Shown here one piece after another: positions 8,373-18,482 of a DNA stretch of 64,000 nt. How positions within the stretch are numbered: position 1 is the first letter of the stretch; the number at the start of each line of letters is the position of its first letter. A program made the translations under genes and the position numbers. Under the pieces are notes generated by a model that was given only the letters and a program-made list of their open reading frames with translations, was not told where the DNA came from and did no database searches. Origin of the DNA: Gaiellasilicea sp963763755 (GTDB lineage Bacteria; Actinomycetota; Thermoleophilia; Gaiellales; Gaiellaceae); assembly GCA_963763755.1 (NCBI GenBank), contig CAVXQE010000007.1, forward strand, positions 97,201 through 161,200, given 5' to 3'.

Positions 8373-10430
8373 GGGCGGTAGTCGAAGGTGTTGAAGTGGG
8401 CGCCGAGCTCGCGGTCGTCGCCACCGCCCGGGACCTTTGTCTGCGCGACGCGGAAGACGACCCTGCACGTGCCACGCTCGGGCGTCGGCCGAACGCGCAG
8501 TCGGGCGGTGCCCATGGGAGCGATCCGCGCGCGCCCGACGACCTCTCCGGCCACGGACGCAGTCACGATCTGATCGTCGTCGAACAGCTGCGGGTCGCTC
8601 GAGAGCGAGACGGTGAGCGTGCCGCCGCGACAGCGCTCGCGCGTCCAGGTGACGGTTCTGCCGGACCACGTGTCGCCCGGGTACAGGCCTTCGATCCGCG
8701 TCGCCGTCGCGACGAGAGGGCTCGCCACGCGCCAGAGGGTCAGGCCGATGCCGGGGTCGCGGGCCAGCACGACGCCGTCGGGCGAGACGGCGTCCTCGGC
8801 GAGCAGGTACTGAGGGTCGATGCGCTCGCCCAGCGGTCGTCCGGATCGCACCGGTCGCCTCGTCGATCGTCACCTCCGTCTCCGCAAGGCCGCCCGGAGT
8901 CGGGCCGCCGATGAAGTAGATCGGCCCGACGCTGCGGTTGAAGAACTCGTTCTGATTGACCGAGAACCGGTCGGTGACGCCTGTCCACACCACCGCCACC
9001 GTGGCGTCCTTCGGCACGGCCCGGTCGATCCAGTCCCTCTCGCCGACCCGGATGCCCTGGAAGAGCGCCCCGACCGACGCCTGCCGAAAGCCGCGCTCGC
9101 CGAACCAGACGTTGTGCGAGATCGCGACGAAGAAGAGCAGCGTCGACTACGGGGAGAGCGAGTGCCCAGCGACGCGGCACGAACACGAAGAGGGCAGCCG
9201 CCAGGACGCATCCCGCGAGCACTGTCGCGTCGATCGAGTCGAACAGGAGCGAGCCGTAGGCACTCCAGATCGGCAGCAGCGCGAGTGTGTCCGAGATCGC
9301 GCCCGTGTCGATGAACCGCTCGAACGGGATCGCAAGCGGGAGGAGCGCACACGCGACGGCCACGGCGGGCGTCACCCAGCGCGGGCGCGGCAGCCCTCGG
9401 TCGACCCAGACGAGAAGCGCGATCAGGAAGAACGGCGCCACGACGAACGTGTTCCGCTCCTGGATCCGGTTCGCGAACTCCGACGCGAACGCGGCGACGA
9501 CGAGAAGCAGCGAGATCGTCAGCGCGGTGCCCGCGGCGAGGAAGGGAGCCAGCGCGGGCGCCGAACGCCGGGCGATCACGGCGAGCAGCACGAAGCGCCG
9601 CGAACGGGCAGGACACCGAGATACAGGTCGAGCTCGGCCAGGTGGTAGACGAAGAAGCGGGCGACGGTCCCCACGTCGTACGAACGGTCGCCGACGATCG
9701 AGTACGCGCCGAGCAGATCCGACGGCGACCGGCCGCGCACGAGCTGCGCCGCGAGCACGAGGATCGCGCCGCCGACCAGCAGCTCGTAGAGCACGCGGAA
9801 GCGCACCAGTGTCGCGCGCAGCGGCTGTCTTCCGAACAGCGCGAGCAGGAAGGGCGCGACGACGATCGCGGGCCCGAAGGCGACGGACTGCGCACGAGTC
9901 GCGAACAGGAGCCCGATCAGCGCGAACAGCGTCAGCTGGCGTCCCCACGTCGGGCGTTCGAGCACCAGGACGAGCACGAGCGCCCCCGTCAGGAAGAGGG
10001 GGTAGAAGACGTTCTCCGTCATCACCGTCCCGGTGTAGACGAGCGACGGGACCGCGACCGCGAGCACGGCCGCGGCCAGCGACAGCGGCATCGGCAGCAG
10101 CCGCCGCGCGAGCAGGTAGGCCGGCACCGCCGCGAGCGACATGAACAACGCGTTGAGCGTCTTGACGGCGGCGTACGCCTCGGGAAGCGAGTCGAAGAGC
10201 GCGTAGGCCGGGCTGATCAGGATCGGATAGACGAGGCTGAAGCCGGCCGCCGGTGCGCCGCGAACCTGAAAGCCGTCGCCCGCCGCAAAGCTGCGCGCGA
10301 GCTCCGAGTAGATCAGCTCGTCGACCATGATGAACGGCGCCGAGCATCCCGCGCGCCAGCCAGGCTCGCAACGCGAAGGAACAGATGACGATCGCCTGCA
10401 AGCCACGCCCACAGCCGGGACGCGGCGCAA
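8369..10430 (-). CDS. GT-C type integral membrane glycosyltransferase-like protein (GT39/ArnT-like)
   Basis: Second member of the large membrane family also found at 2404-4546. The N-terminus (IVICSFALRAWLARGML) leads into an acidic first loop FIMVDELIYSELARSF. About ten hydrophobic spans follow, including SLVYTGTVMTENVFYPLFL and VAPFFLIALLVWVDRG. A soluble C-terminal domain runs from about DRFSVNQNEFFNRSVG to the end HFNTFDYRP. The reading changes frame at about 10340, 9605, 9140 and 8845. Each time the next piece resumes the same fold, so this is one gene. The start is uncertain; TTG 10430 or TTG 10401 fit. The TGA overlaps the next GTG. The C-terminal half resembles that of the paralogue, suggesting a common architecture. 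Confidence 0.6.
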
Positions 10431-10431
10431 C

Positions 10432-11673
10432 CTATCGGCCAAGCTCGACCTCGGCGAGGCGCTGCGCCAGCTCCGCCGCTTCGGGCGAGCCGGCCTCGAT
10501 GCCGACGTCCGCGGCGGCGCGCGAGACGTCGTCGAGAACCTGGTGTCGCAACCGCCTCACCGCCGGCCGCCTGCTCGAGTGCCGCGGCGTAGAGGTCGGC
10601 CACGCGACCCAGGTCGTGCTCCCGTCGGACGAGCTCGGCTCGCCGCCTCCGACATCGCCTGCCGAGCGCCGTCGTCGCGGGCGAGCAGCTCGAGGGCCGC
10701 GTAGAGCGTCTCCGTCTCGCCTGCGTCGACGGGGATCTTCAGTGCGACATCGTCGGGAAGCTCGGCGAACCAGCCGACATCGCTGACGATCACGGGCTTG
10801 CCGAGCGATAGCTGGCGGATGACGCTGCCCGACGTCTCACCCATCGTCGGGGAGCGCAGGCTGACGCACACGTCGCAGGCGGCCATCAGCGACCACAGCC
10901 GGTCCTCCTCCACGTACGCCTCCCGGACGATGCCCTCGTCGGACAGGCCGAGCCGCTGCAGACGCCGGTCGAGGTCGAAGCCGGGCGAGACCGCGCCGAC
11001 GAGCAGCAGCCGCGCGTCAGGCCGCTCACGGCGCAGGCGTGCGAACGCCTCCAGCAGCTGCGGGATCCGCTTGCTCGCGTTCACGTTCCCGAAGGAGCCG
11101 ATCAGCGGGCTCCCCTCGACCTTCGCGGGTGAGACCGGCGGCACCTCCCACGCGGGATGCGGGATTCGCCAGACGGGCCCCTCGTACCCGGCCGCGCGCG
11201 CCCGCTCCTCGACGTAGCGCGAGTGGACGATCAGCCCGGTGGCGAGGTCGAGCACCTCGCCGGCGAGATGGAACTCTTCCGGCCGGCTCTCCCAGAGCGG
11301 CGGGATCCGCTTGTCGAGGACGCCGTGACCGAGCAGGCGCCCGACGACGCCGCCCTCGCGCTCCATCGCGTCGAGATAGCCGTGGCCGTCGCGCCGGCCG
11401 ATGGTCAGCCCCGCGACGAGGTGGTGCAGGACGAAGTCGTGCAGCACGACGACGCGCCGCCCGACGCCGGAGCGCTTCGACGATCCAGCCGTGCGCGTCC
11501 GGGTTGTTGCCGACGTGGTAGAGCGCGAGGTCGGTCCCGCGCACCGGGCGCTTGCGCCCGCGCCGCACCACCTCGACGTCGATCCGCTCCCGCAGCGCCG
11601 GCAGCAGATGGGCGCTGTAGTCGGCGATCCCCGACCGCTCCGGCGGCATCGGGCTGTAGTACGCGACCCTCAC
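10432..11673 (-). CDS. glycosyltransferase family 4
   Basis: GT-B enzyme of about 413 residues. The GTG at 11671-11673 gives VRVAYYSPMPPERSGIADYS and overlaps the upstream stop (GTGA). The acceptor domain contains VVVLHDFVLHHLVAGLTIG and GLIVHSRYVEERARAAG. The donor domain has IGSFGNVNASKRIPQLLEAF and ETSGSVIRQLSLGKPVIVSD, where the usual second glutamate region is divergent (SVIRQL instead of E-x7-E). Frame changes occur near 11462, 10650 and 10545. The repaired C-terminus is a helix ending LAQRLAEVELGR. The HDFVLHH signature marks an actinobacterial GT4 subgroup. Substrate unknown. Confidence 0.72.
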
Positions 11674-12696
11674 GCCAGCAGCCGCTCGAGGCAGCTGTCC
11701 CAGGTCACGCGCGTCGCAATGTCCCGTCCAGCCCGCCCGTAGGCGCGGGCCTCGTCCGGGTGCTCCCGCAGGCGCCCGGCCGCGCGCGCGAGCTCGCCGG
11801 CGTCGGGAGCGGTAACCAGCCCGGTGCTGCCGTCTGCCACGACTTCCAGCGGGCCGCCGGCATCCGTCGTCGTCAGCACCGGCTTCTCCGACAGGAACGC
11901 CTCGTACGGCACCATCCCGAAGTCCTCGTCGACCGGCGCGTAGTAGACGGCGAGACAGCGAGCGTAGAGCGAAGCGAGCTGCGGCTTCGTCGATCCGGCC
12001 CGTGAACTCGGCGCGGCCGTTCAGCCCGCGCTCGTCCGCCAGCGCCTCGAGTCGCGCACGGTCGGGCCCGTCGCCTGCGACGACAACGCGCAGCGAGGGG
12101 TCGAGTGCCGCTGCCTCGAGCAGCAGGTCGATCCGCTTCGCGCGGTCGAGCCTGTTCACCGAGAGGACGAAGTCGCCGTATTCCTCGCAGCGGTACGGCA
12201 GCGCCTGCGGCGGATGGGGCATCACCTCGGGTGCGAGCCCGGTCGAGCGCTCGATCCGGTCGGCGACGTTGCGAGAGGTGGCGAAGAGCCGCTTCGCCTC
12301 GCCGAGCGCGATCCCGTCCAGACGTTGGACCGAGCGCCGCAGCGCCCGGTCTGATGGTTCTTCGGAGAACTGGCCCAGATCGGTTCGGTCCAGCTCGTAC
12401 GCCTGCCGGAACTGGTGCAGCACCCAGACGCGCTTGTTCGGATGGCGTACGCAGTACGACGGGAACTTCGTGGCGACGACGAGATCGATCGGACGCCCGT
12501 CCGACTCGGTCAGGTCGAGCAGCCGCCAGAGGAACGCCTGATCGAGGACCCGGGTGCCGGGGTACCACTTGAAGGGGATCGTGACCAGCTCGGTCTCGTG
12601 GTCGCGCTCGCGCAACTCGTCGACGAGCGTCTCCGCGAAGATCTCGGCGCCGCCGCGAACGAACGGCACCTGCGGAGCGCAGACCGCGATTCTCAT
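11670..12696 (-). CDS. glycosyltransferase family 4
   Basis: GT-B enzyme of about 341 residues. The ATG at 12694-12696 (MRIAVCAPQVPFVRGGAEIF) overlaps the stop of the small upstream gene (ATGA). Features seen are YPGTRVLDQAFLWRLLDL, VWVLHQFRQAYELD, LFATSRNVADRIERSTG, the donor-domain opening DFVLSVNRLDRAKRIDLLLEA, and VPYEAFLSEKPVLTT where the acidic donor residues are expected. One frame change falls near 11950, between IDEAAARFA and the VPYEAF segment. The strong VLHQFRQ match places it with GT4 enzymes frequent in actinobacterial polysaccharide loci. Specificity unknown. Confidence 0.75.
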
Positions 12697-13089
12697 GAAC
12701 GCTGCCGGAGCTCGGCCTCGAGCTGCGCGACGCGCGCCTCGAGGTCGTCGATCAGCCGCAGAGCCGCCGCGTTGAAGGAGCGCTGGTCGTACGCGAGCGG
12801 CTCCACGTACCACCGCATCAGCTTGCGCAGCACCGCCTTCGCGGGCGTGCCGATGCCGCCGCGAACACCGGGGCGGAGCCGGAGCGAGCGGTCGGCCGAC
12901 ACCGGCCAGAGCCGCTCGGCCTCGGCTCGGGCCGCATGGCGATCGTCGCCGGTCCCAGCCTGGCCCGGGGCCGCGCCCGAGCGCCGCACCTCCTGCTTCA
13001 GCTGCTCGAAGAGCGCCGCGACATCGACGTCCCCGTTCGACGAAATCCCTGCAGAGCTCGCCAGTTTCATGGTCGCTCTGATCGGGCAT
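12693..13089 (-). CDS. small conserved helical protein with the WYVEPL segment, function unknown
   Basis: First gene of the nine-gene minus-strand operon. One clean frame starts with ATG at 13070 and gives 125 residues. An upstream ATG at 13089 (MPDQSDHETG, other frame) has a near-consensus -10 six bases before it and is probably the true start, with one indel between. Visible features are a helix VAALFEQLKQEVRR, a proline/arginine linker, the segment LMRWYVEPLAYDQRSFNAAAL, and a C-terminal coiled coil (LIDDLEARVAQLEAELRQ). From memory, the WYVEPL...QQ.FN.A segment usually precedes a methyltransferase or glycosyltransferase domain in polysaccharide loci. Here it stands alone. It may be an adaptor or oligomerisation module for the neighbouring enzymes; that is inference. 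Confidence 0.6.
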
Positions 13090-13095
13090 CGGAGG

Positions 13096-13101
13096 ATTGT
13101 A
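13096..13101 (-). promoter_or_regulatory. -10 element, probable leaderless start at 13089
   Basis: TACAAT (one mismatch to TATAAT) on the minus strand ends 6 nt before an ATG at 13087-13089. It is the best -10 match seen in the window and would drive the nine-gene minus-strand operon. Confidence 0.55.
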
Positions 13102-13115
13102 CCGGGAGGGCGGGA

Positions 13116-13121
13116 TACGCT
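13116..13121 (+). promoter_or_regulatory. -10 element, probable leaderless start at 13128
   Basis: TACGCT ends 6 nt before the ATG of the divergent GT4 gene. Together with the minus-strand TACAAT at 13096-13101 it makes a compact back-to-back promoter pair. Confidence 0.5.
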
Positions 13122-13127
13122 CCTCGA

Positions 13128-14196
13128 ATGCGTGTGGGAATCAGCCTGCTGACGCTCGTGCCCGGCGAGGTCGGCGGGACCGAGACGTACTGCACGCGGT
13201 CTCTGCCGCGGGCTTGCCGAAGTCGGGACGCTCGACTACGCGGCCTTCACCCCGCCCGCTGCGCCCGGAGCCGGCGAAGGGCTGCCCGAGGTGCCGGTCC
13301 CCGAGTACAGGCTCGCACGCAGTATCCCGGAGCGAGCGTTCGCGATGGCACTCGCCGCCGCGCGACCAGGCGCGCCTCCGGCGCGCTTCTGGTGACGCTC
13401 GACGCCGTCCACTACCCACTGACGATCGCGCTGCCGCCGCTCGAGATACCGACGGTGGTGACGGTGCACGATCTCCAGCACCTCGACCATCCCGAGCTCT
13501 TCTCGCGCGCGGAGCGCGCTCTTCCGGGCTTCGCACGCATGAGGGGTCGGCGCGCAAGGCCGACGCGGTGATCGTGCCGAGCCAGTTCGTCCGGCGACGG
13601 GCGATCGAGCTGCTCGGCATCCCGCCGGAGCGGGTCCACGCGATCCCGTGGGGTGTCGACCACGAACGGTTTCATCCAGGCGAACGAGCAGCGCGAGCAG
13701 TTCCTGCTCTATCCGGCCCGTCCGTGGCCGCACAAGAACCACGCCCGACTCTTCGAGGCGTTCGCGCTGCTCCGCGAGGAGAGGCCTGAGCTGCGCCTCG
13801 TCCTGACGGGCGGCGGCCACGAGGGCCGCCCGGTGCCGCCGGGAGTCGAGGTGCTCGGACTGGTCTGCCGATGAGGAGCTGGCCTCGCTGTACCGCCGCA
13901 CCGCCTGCCTCGTCTTCCCGAGCCTCTACGAGGGATTCGGACAGCCGCCGCTCGAGGCGATGGCGTCGGGGGCGCCGGTCGCGGCGTCGAACATTCCGGC
14001 GATTGCCGAGGCGACCGGCGACGCGGCCGCACTCTTCGAGCCGTCCGAGCCCGATGACATCGCAGCCGTGGTCTCGGGTGTTCTCGACGCGCCCGAGCGT
14101 TTCGCCGCTGCAGGCCCCGAGCGCGCGGCCGGCTTCACCTGGGCGGAGACCGCACGCCGACACGAGGCGGTCTACGTGGCAGCCGGCGCCACGTAG
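13128..14196 (+). CDS. glycosyltransferase family 4
   Basis: GT-B enzyme of about 355 residues, reconstructed from four frame segments. It starts MRVGISLLTLVPGEVGGTET. It then has TVVTVHDLQHLDHPELFSRA, ADAVIVPSQFVRRRAIELLG, the donor-domain opening YPARPWPHKNHARLFEAFALL and SLYEGFGQPPLEAMASGAPVA with the E-x7-E donor signature, ending RRHEAVYVAAGAT. Frame changes lie near 13205, 13340, 13555, 13680 and 13865. The gene is divergent from the minus-strand operon, with a 38-bp gap to the proposed start at 13089. Its 3' end overlaps the convergent methyltransferase by 25 bp. Specificity unknown. Confidence 0.72.
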
Positions 14197-14933
14197 TAGC
14201 GCACGGTGCGGACCGGCCCGTCCTCGAGCTGCTCCGCCAGCAGCACCTGGGCGCCGCGCCTCTCGACCAACGACCGAACGGCCGTCTCAGTGACCACCGT
14301 CATGCGCATCGGTGTCAGCGGCGTCCGCCGGAGCATCCAGTCTTCCGGCACGCCCAGGCGACGAAGGAGCGCATACAGTCGCCGACGCGGCTGGAGCGAG
14401 TACGGAAACGCGACGTGCGCGGGGATCCCGAAGACGGCGAGACCTTCGGGCTTCGTGACGCGGAGAAACTCCGACACGTACCGCTCGATGTCACGGCGTG
14501 AAGGCAGGTGCTGGAGGACGATGCTCGAGTAGACGAAGTCGAAGGCTCCCACTTCGAACTGGCCGAGGTCTTCCGCGGCGTTGATCACGAACTCGCAGGT
14601 GGGAACCTCTTCGTTGAGACGTGTCGCCTGCACGACCATTGCCTCCGCGATGTCGACGCCCACGGCCCGCCCGAACCGCGTACCGAGCGCGCGCGTGAGG
14701 CGCCCGACGCCACAGCCGAAGTCGAGCGCACTTCCGCGCGCGACCGGACGAAGGCCGTCAGCGACCTCGAGGACGTGCGCGATCTCCGCGTCGCCGGTTG
14801 CGAAGAACCGCTCGGCATCCCACGCGCCGCCCTTCTCCGCCGGCGCGGTGAGCACCGCCCACATCGCGTCCGCCTCGGCGAGGCGCTCCCAGTCTTCCTT
14901 GTGGCGTTCCAGGCTCACCCGCCCACTATTCAC
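14172..14933 (-). CDS. class I SAM-dependent methyltransferase
   Basis: Intact 253-residue Rossmann-fold methyltransferase. Motif I is SALDFGCGVGRLTRALG near residue 68, the acidic post-motif is VGVDIAEAMV, and motif IV is AFDFVYSSIVLQHLPSRRD, followed by EFLRVTKPEGLAVFGIP. It probably methylates a sugar or glycan end. Chain-terminal methylation is a known length signal in ABC-exported O-antigens, so a role here is plausible but inferred. The start is GTG 14933 or GTG 14918 (VSLERHKEDWERLAEADAMW). A CACTGT hexamer 6 nt before 14933 favours the longer form. The 3' end overlaps the convergent GT4 gene by 25 bp. Confidence 0.85.
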   Translation of the reverse strand: MNSGRVSLERHKEDWERLAEADAMWAVLTAPAEKGGAWDAERFFATGDAEIAHVLEVADGLRPVARGSALDFGCGVGRLTRALGTRFGRAVGVDIAEAMVVQATRLNEEVPTCEFVINAAEDLGQFEVGAFDFVYSSIVLQHLPSRRDIERYVSEFLRVTKPEGLAVFGIPAHVAFPYSLQPRRRLYALLRRLGVPEDWMLRRTPLTPMRMTVVTETAVRSLVERRGAQVLLAEQLEDGPVRTVRYYVAPAAT

Positions 14934-14991
14934 TAACGGACAGTGGACGGCACCGTTGTCGCAAGTCGCCCGGAACGGGAAGGATGGGGCG

Positions 14992-15865
14992 ATGCCGGCC
15001 CGTCATCTGCGGATCCAACTCGAGTCGATCGGCCTCCAGGGGATGGCGCGGCTTGCCTGGCAGAACCGCACTCACTCGCGTCTCCGGGCGTATGAGATCT
15101 GCCGGCCGCTTGTCGACGGCCGACGCGGAATCGAGATCGGTGGCCCTTCTGCCATCTTCGCGCGCACCGGGCCTCTGCCGCTCTACCCCCTGTTCGACGG
15201 ACTCGACAATTGCGACTTCGCAGGCACTACGATCTGGCACGGCGCAGCGGCAGACGGCGCGGCGTTCGTGTACGACGAGGAGCGGCCGCCCGGTCGACGA
15301 TTCATCCGGGATGCGACCTCCTTGGACGGAATCGACGATGCGTCATACGACGTCGTGCTTGGCTTCGCACACGCTCGAGCACATCGCGAACCCGTTGCGG
15401 GCGCTCGCCGAGTGGAGGCGCATCCTCGGGAGTGACGGTCACCTCGTGCTCGTCTTGCCGCACCTGCAGAACACCTTCGACCACAGGCGGCCGGTGACCG
15501 CCATCGAGCACATCGAGACAGACTTCGCACGCTCGACCGGCGAGGACGACACGACTCATGTCGAGGAGTTCGTCGAGCTCTGCGACCTGAGACGTGTCCC
15601 CGATCAGCTTTCCCGCCAGGCGTTCGAGCAGCGAACGCGCGAGTCAGTCGTGAATCGCACCCTTCATCACCACGTCTTCGACACCGATCTCGCCGTGCGG
15701 CTGCTCGATCGCGCGGGCTGTCAGCTGCTCTGGGTCGAGACGGCGCTTCCGTTTCACATCGTCGTCGTTGCTCGAGCGAACGGACCTGAGCCCGACAACG
15801 GCGACTTCCTCGCGTCGACGGCCGGCTGGCGCCGCGAGAGTGTCTTCCGCCGCGACCGCTACTAG
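14992..15865 (+). CDS. SAM-dependent methyltransferase
   Basis: About 290 residues with one frame change near 15366, where an extra T splits VVLGSHTLEHIANPL. The start ATG (MPARHLRIQLESIG) is preceded by a fair Shine-Dalgarno (AAGGA at 14979-14983), unlike most leading genes here. The N-terminal half has GRRGIEIGGPSAIFARTGPL in place of a classic glycine motif I. The centre has SHTLEHIANPLRALAEWRRI and DGHLVLVLPH, typical of Methyltransf_11-like enzymes. The C-terminus has LPFHIVVVARAN. The histidine-rich DDTTHVEEFVELC segment is unusual. The stop shares CTAG with the convergent GT4 gene. Probably a sugar methyltransferase; target unknown. Confidence 0.72.
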
Positions 15866-16971
15866 CCCGCCAGGACGCGGTCGTAGGCAGACGCGAGCCT
15901 TTCGGCGGCGGCCTGGGTCGAGTACTTCTGGACGACCTCGGCCGGATACGCGACGCGCTGGGCCGGAGGTGCCGCGAGCGGGCCGGCCTCGAGCAGGCGC
16001 GCGAGCCCGAGCCAGTCTCCCGGGCTGAAGAGCGGAGCGCCCGACCCCTCGAGAACCTCGGGGATCGCGCCCGAGGAGCTCGCGATCACAGGCGCTCCGG
16101 CGGCGAGAGCCTCGGCCAGCACGAGCCCGAACTGCTCTTCCCACGTCTTGGTCGGCAGGCTGGCGAGAACGACGCACGATGCGCCGGCGAAGACCGCCGG
16201 CATCTCGTCGTACGCAACGGGCCGGACCTCGACCCGGTCGCCGAGCCCGAGATCGTCGGCGTAGCGGAGCAGCCTGGTCCGCTCGGGACCCGCTCCGACG
16301 ATCAGGAGCCGCGGCTCCGCCGCGACCGTCGCCAGTGCTCTGATCACGTCGTAGTGGCCCTTCTCCCAAACGAGGCGGCCGGGCGACACGATCAGATGTC
16401 CCTCGCCGGGACGAGCCGAGCCGGCTCCGAACCGGTCGACGTCGATCCCCGGCTCGACCACCTGGATCCGCTCGTCGTCTGCTCCCTCGAGCAGCAGACA
16501 CTGACGGGCGCGCTCCGTCGTCGGCAGGAAGAGATCCGTCTCGGCGAGCAAGGCACGACGGTTCGTCGCCGCCCGCGCAGTGCGAAAGGTGGCGCGAAAC
16601 GGGATCGTCTCCCACACCGTCGTGACCAGGCGGAACCGATGCTCCCGGCGCAGGCGGGCGGGCTGGGCGGCGAACCACGGACCGAGCTCGGCCGTATGGA
16701 CGATCGCGGCCCCACGCACGAGCGACTCCACGTCGAGGTACGCATCGCCGATCAGATGAGTCGCCAGTGTCCCGAGCCGTCCGCGCGGGAGCCGCGCCCT
16801 CCTCGTCCGCGCAGTCGTCCACGGGACATCGAGGCCCTCCAGTTGCTGGTCGGCACGGGCCGTGGTCACGACCTCGATCTCGTAGCGGTCGCGTAACAGC
16901 TCCCACGGACGCAGCTCACCGATGTTCGCGTGGTGCCCGCGCAGGACGACGACGCGCGGCCGTGTGGTCAC
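15862..16971 (-). CDS. glycosyltransferase family 4
   Basis: Intact GT-B enzyme of about 369 residues. The GTG at 16969-16971 (VTTRPRVVVLRGHHANIGEL) overlaps the stop of the flippase gene by GTGA. Features are LVTTVWETIPFRATFR, LFLPTTERARQCLLLEG, the donor-domain opening HLIVSPGRLVWEKGHYDVIRA, and WEEQFGLVLAEALAAGAPVIAS with the E-x7-E motif. Coupling to the Wzx gene places it in the assembly of the flippase's lipid-linked repeat unit. The stop shares CTAG with the convergent methyltransferase. It is one of few GT4 genes here without any frame change. Confidence 0.88.
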   Translation of the reverse strand: MTTRPRVVVLRGHHANIGELRPWELLRDRYEIEVVTTARADQQLEGLDVPWTTARTRRARLPRGRLGTLATHLIGDAYLDVESLVRGAAIVHTAELGPWFAAQPARLRREHRFRLVTTVWETIPFRATFRTARAATNRRALLAETDLFLPTTERARQCLLLEGADDERIQVVEPGIDVDRFGAGSARPGEGHLIVSPGRLVWEKGHYDVIRALATVAAEPRLLIVGAGPERTRLLRYADDLGLGDRVEVRPVAYDEMPAVFAGASCVVLASLPTKTWEEQFGLVLAEALAAGAPVIASSSGAIPEVLEGSGAPLFSPGDWLGLARLLEAGPLAAPPAQRVAYPAEVVQKYSTQAAAERLASAYDRVLAG

Positions 16972-18467
16972 GACTCCTCCCCTCCCTCGTCGTCGTCCTC
17001 GCCCCATCTGAAGCCGAGAGCGTGGTAGAGATCGAGTGGCACGGCCCTCGTCACGATCGCGACGGCAACGAAGGCAACTGTGGCGACGCAGACGCCGACG
17101 ATCGGTGCGTCGCGCAACAGATACCCGGCCCCGACTGCGAGCCCCGCTGCCACCGCGACCTTCCACACAGCTCGCAGGCTCGGCGCTCCGGCCGGGTTCG
17201 TACGGTGCAGAGCGATCCAGAGGAACGTGGCGAGCGCCGTCTCGGCGGCGACGGCGACCCAGGCTGCACCCTTGGCACCGCCCGAGGGGACGAACGCGAG
17301 CCCGAGGACGATGACGAGAACGAGCGCCAGGCCGTTGGCGACCGCCATCGCACGCTGCGCTCTGCCCGCGATCAGCCCGAGCTGCCACGTCTGGACGAGG
17401 AAGACAGGGAGCAGCGCCAGCGCCTGGATCCGCAACACGGGCACGGCGCCGAGGTACTCGTCGCCACCGATGAGGCGAATTCCCGGCTCGGCCAGGATGA
17501 CGATGCCGACCACGAGCAGCGCTGCGACCAGCAGCGAGGCCTCCGTCATGCTCTGAAGCCCACGGCGCAGCCGAGAGTCGTCCTCGTCACCGGCGACCGA
17601 GAGCAGCGGCAGCGCGACCGAGAGGATCAGCGCCGGCAGGCCGAGCAGCATCTCGAAGATGCGGAACGACGTGCCGAAGAGGCCTGTCTGCTCCTCCGTC
17701 GAGAGCAGCGAGACGAGCACGACGAGCACGCGGAAGTAGATGACGCTCATCGCAAAGGCGACGGCCAGCGGGAGCGTCTCGCGCACCAGCTGCACGATCA
17801 CGGTGCGGCGAACGCCCCTCGCGAATCGGACCCCGACGCGCGCCAGGACAATCGTGACCGGGATCAGGACGACCGCGACGGCGACCTGGAGGCCGAAGAG
17901 CGGAAGGAGACCAGCACCGGCAAGGACGACCACGGCCACGCCGGCGAGCGTCAGGAGGTTGCGAAGCACTTCCAGCGCCGTCAGCGAGACGATCCGGAGG
18001 CCGACCCAGATCGGAACCGTGAGCATCGACTGAGCGCTGATCAGCACGACGCCCACTCCGCCGATCGCCGTGCCGGCGATCACGACGCCCTCGTAGCCGG
18101 CCACGACCGTGAACCCGACCGCAGCGAGCACTCCGAGGCTGGCCCCGATCACTCGAAGAAGGAGCAGGTTGTTGAGGATCTCGGCGCGCTCGACCGCCGT
18201 TCGCGCCACCGAGATCTCCCGGCTGCCCACGGCGGTCAAGCCGGCGTCGGTGATGCCGGCGACGATGCCGAGTATCGCCATCACGGTCGCGTACCGCCCG
18301 AAGTCGTTTACCCCGAGGTGCCGGAGGAGCAGAACGGCCGTCGCGAGGCCGAGTGCGGTGCTGATCCCGAAGCCGACACCGCGGATGAGCCCTCCCCTGA
18401 CGACCCGCCCTCCCGCCTCGGGCGTCCGGAGGAGATCGAGCGCCATCTCATCGGTGTCGGCGATCAC
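16968..18467 (-). CDS. oligosaccharide flippase, Wzx-type (MOP superfamily)
   Basis: Intact 499-residue membrane protein with about 12-14 hydrophobic helices. It opens GGRVVRGGLIRGVGFGISTA and LLRHLGVNDFGRYATVMAIL, the usual N-terminus of polysaccharide flippases (Polysacc_synt family). Later spans include LPLAVAFAMSVIYFRVLVVL and FGTSFRIFEMLLGLPALILS. Such proteins flip undecaprenyl-PP-linked repeat units to the outer leaflet for Wzy polymerisation. The acidic tail EDDDEGGEES is cytoplasmic. The start is GTG 18467, with ATG 18446 as a shorter alternative. It lies in the minus-strand run 20527-15862, between a methyltransferase and a coupled GT4. A second flippase is at 41758. Confidence 0.9.
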   Translation of the reverse strand: MIADTDEMALDLLRTPEAGGRVVRGGLIRGVGFGISTALGLATAVLLLRHLGVNDFGRYATVMAILGIVAGITDAGLTAVGSREISVARTAVERAEILNNLLLLRVIGASLGVLAAVGFTVVAGYEGVVIAGTAIGGVGVVLISAQSMLTVPIWVGLRIVSLTALEVLRNLLTLAGVAVVVLAGAGLLPLFGLQVAVAVVLIPVTIVLARVGVRFARGVRRTVIVQLVRETLPLAVAFAMSVIYFRVLVVLVSLLSTEEQTGLFGTSFRIFEMLLGLPALILSVALPLLSVAGDEDDSRLRRGLQSMTEASLLVAALLVVGIVILAEPGIRLIGGDEYLGAVPVLRIQALALLPVFLVQTWQLGLIAGRAQRAMAVANGLALVLVIVLGLAFVPSGGAKGAAWVAVAAETALATFLWIALHRTNPAGAPSLRAVWKVAVAAGLAVGAGYLLRDAPIVGVCVATVAFVAVAIVTRAVPLDLYHALGFRWGEDDDEGGEES

Positions 18468-18482
18468 GTCCCCACGATGCGG

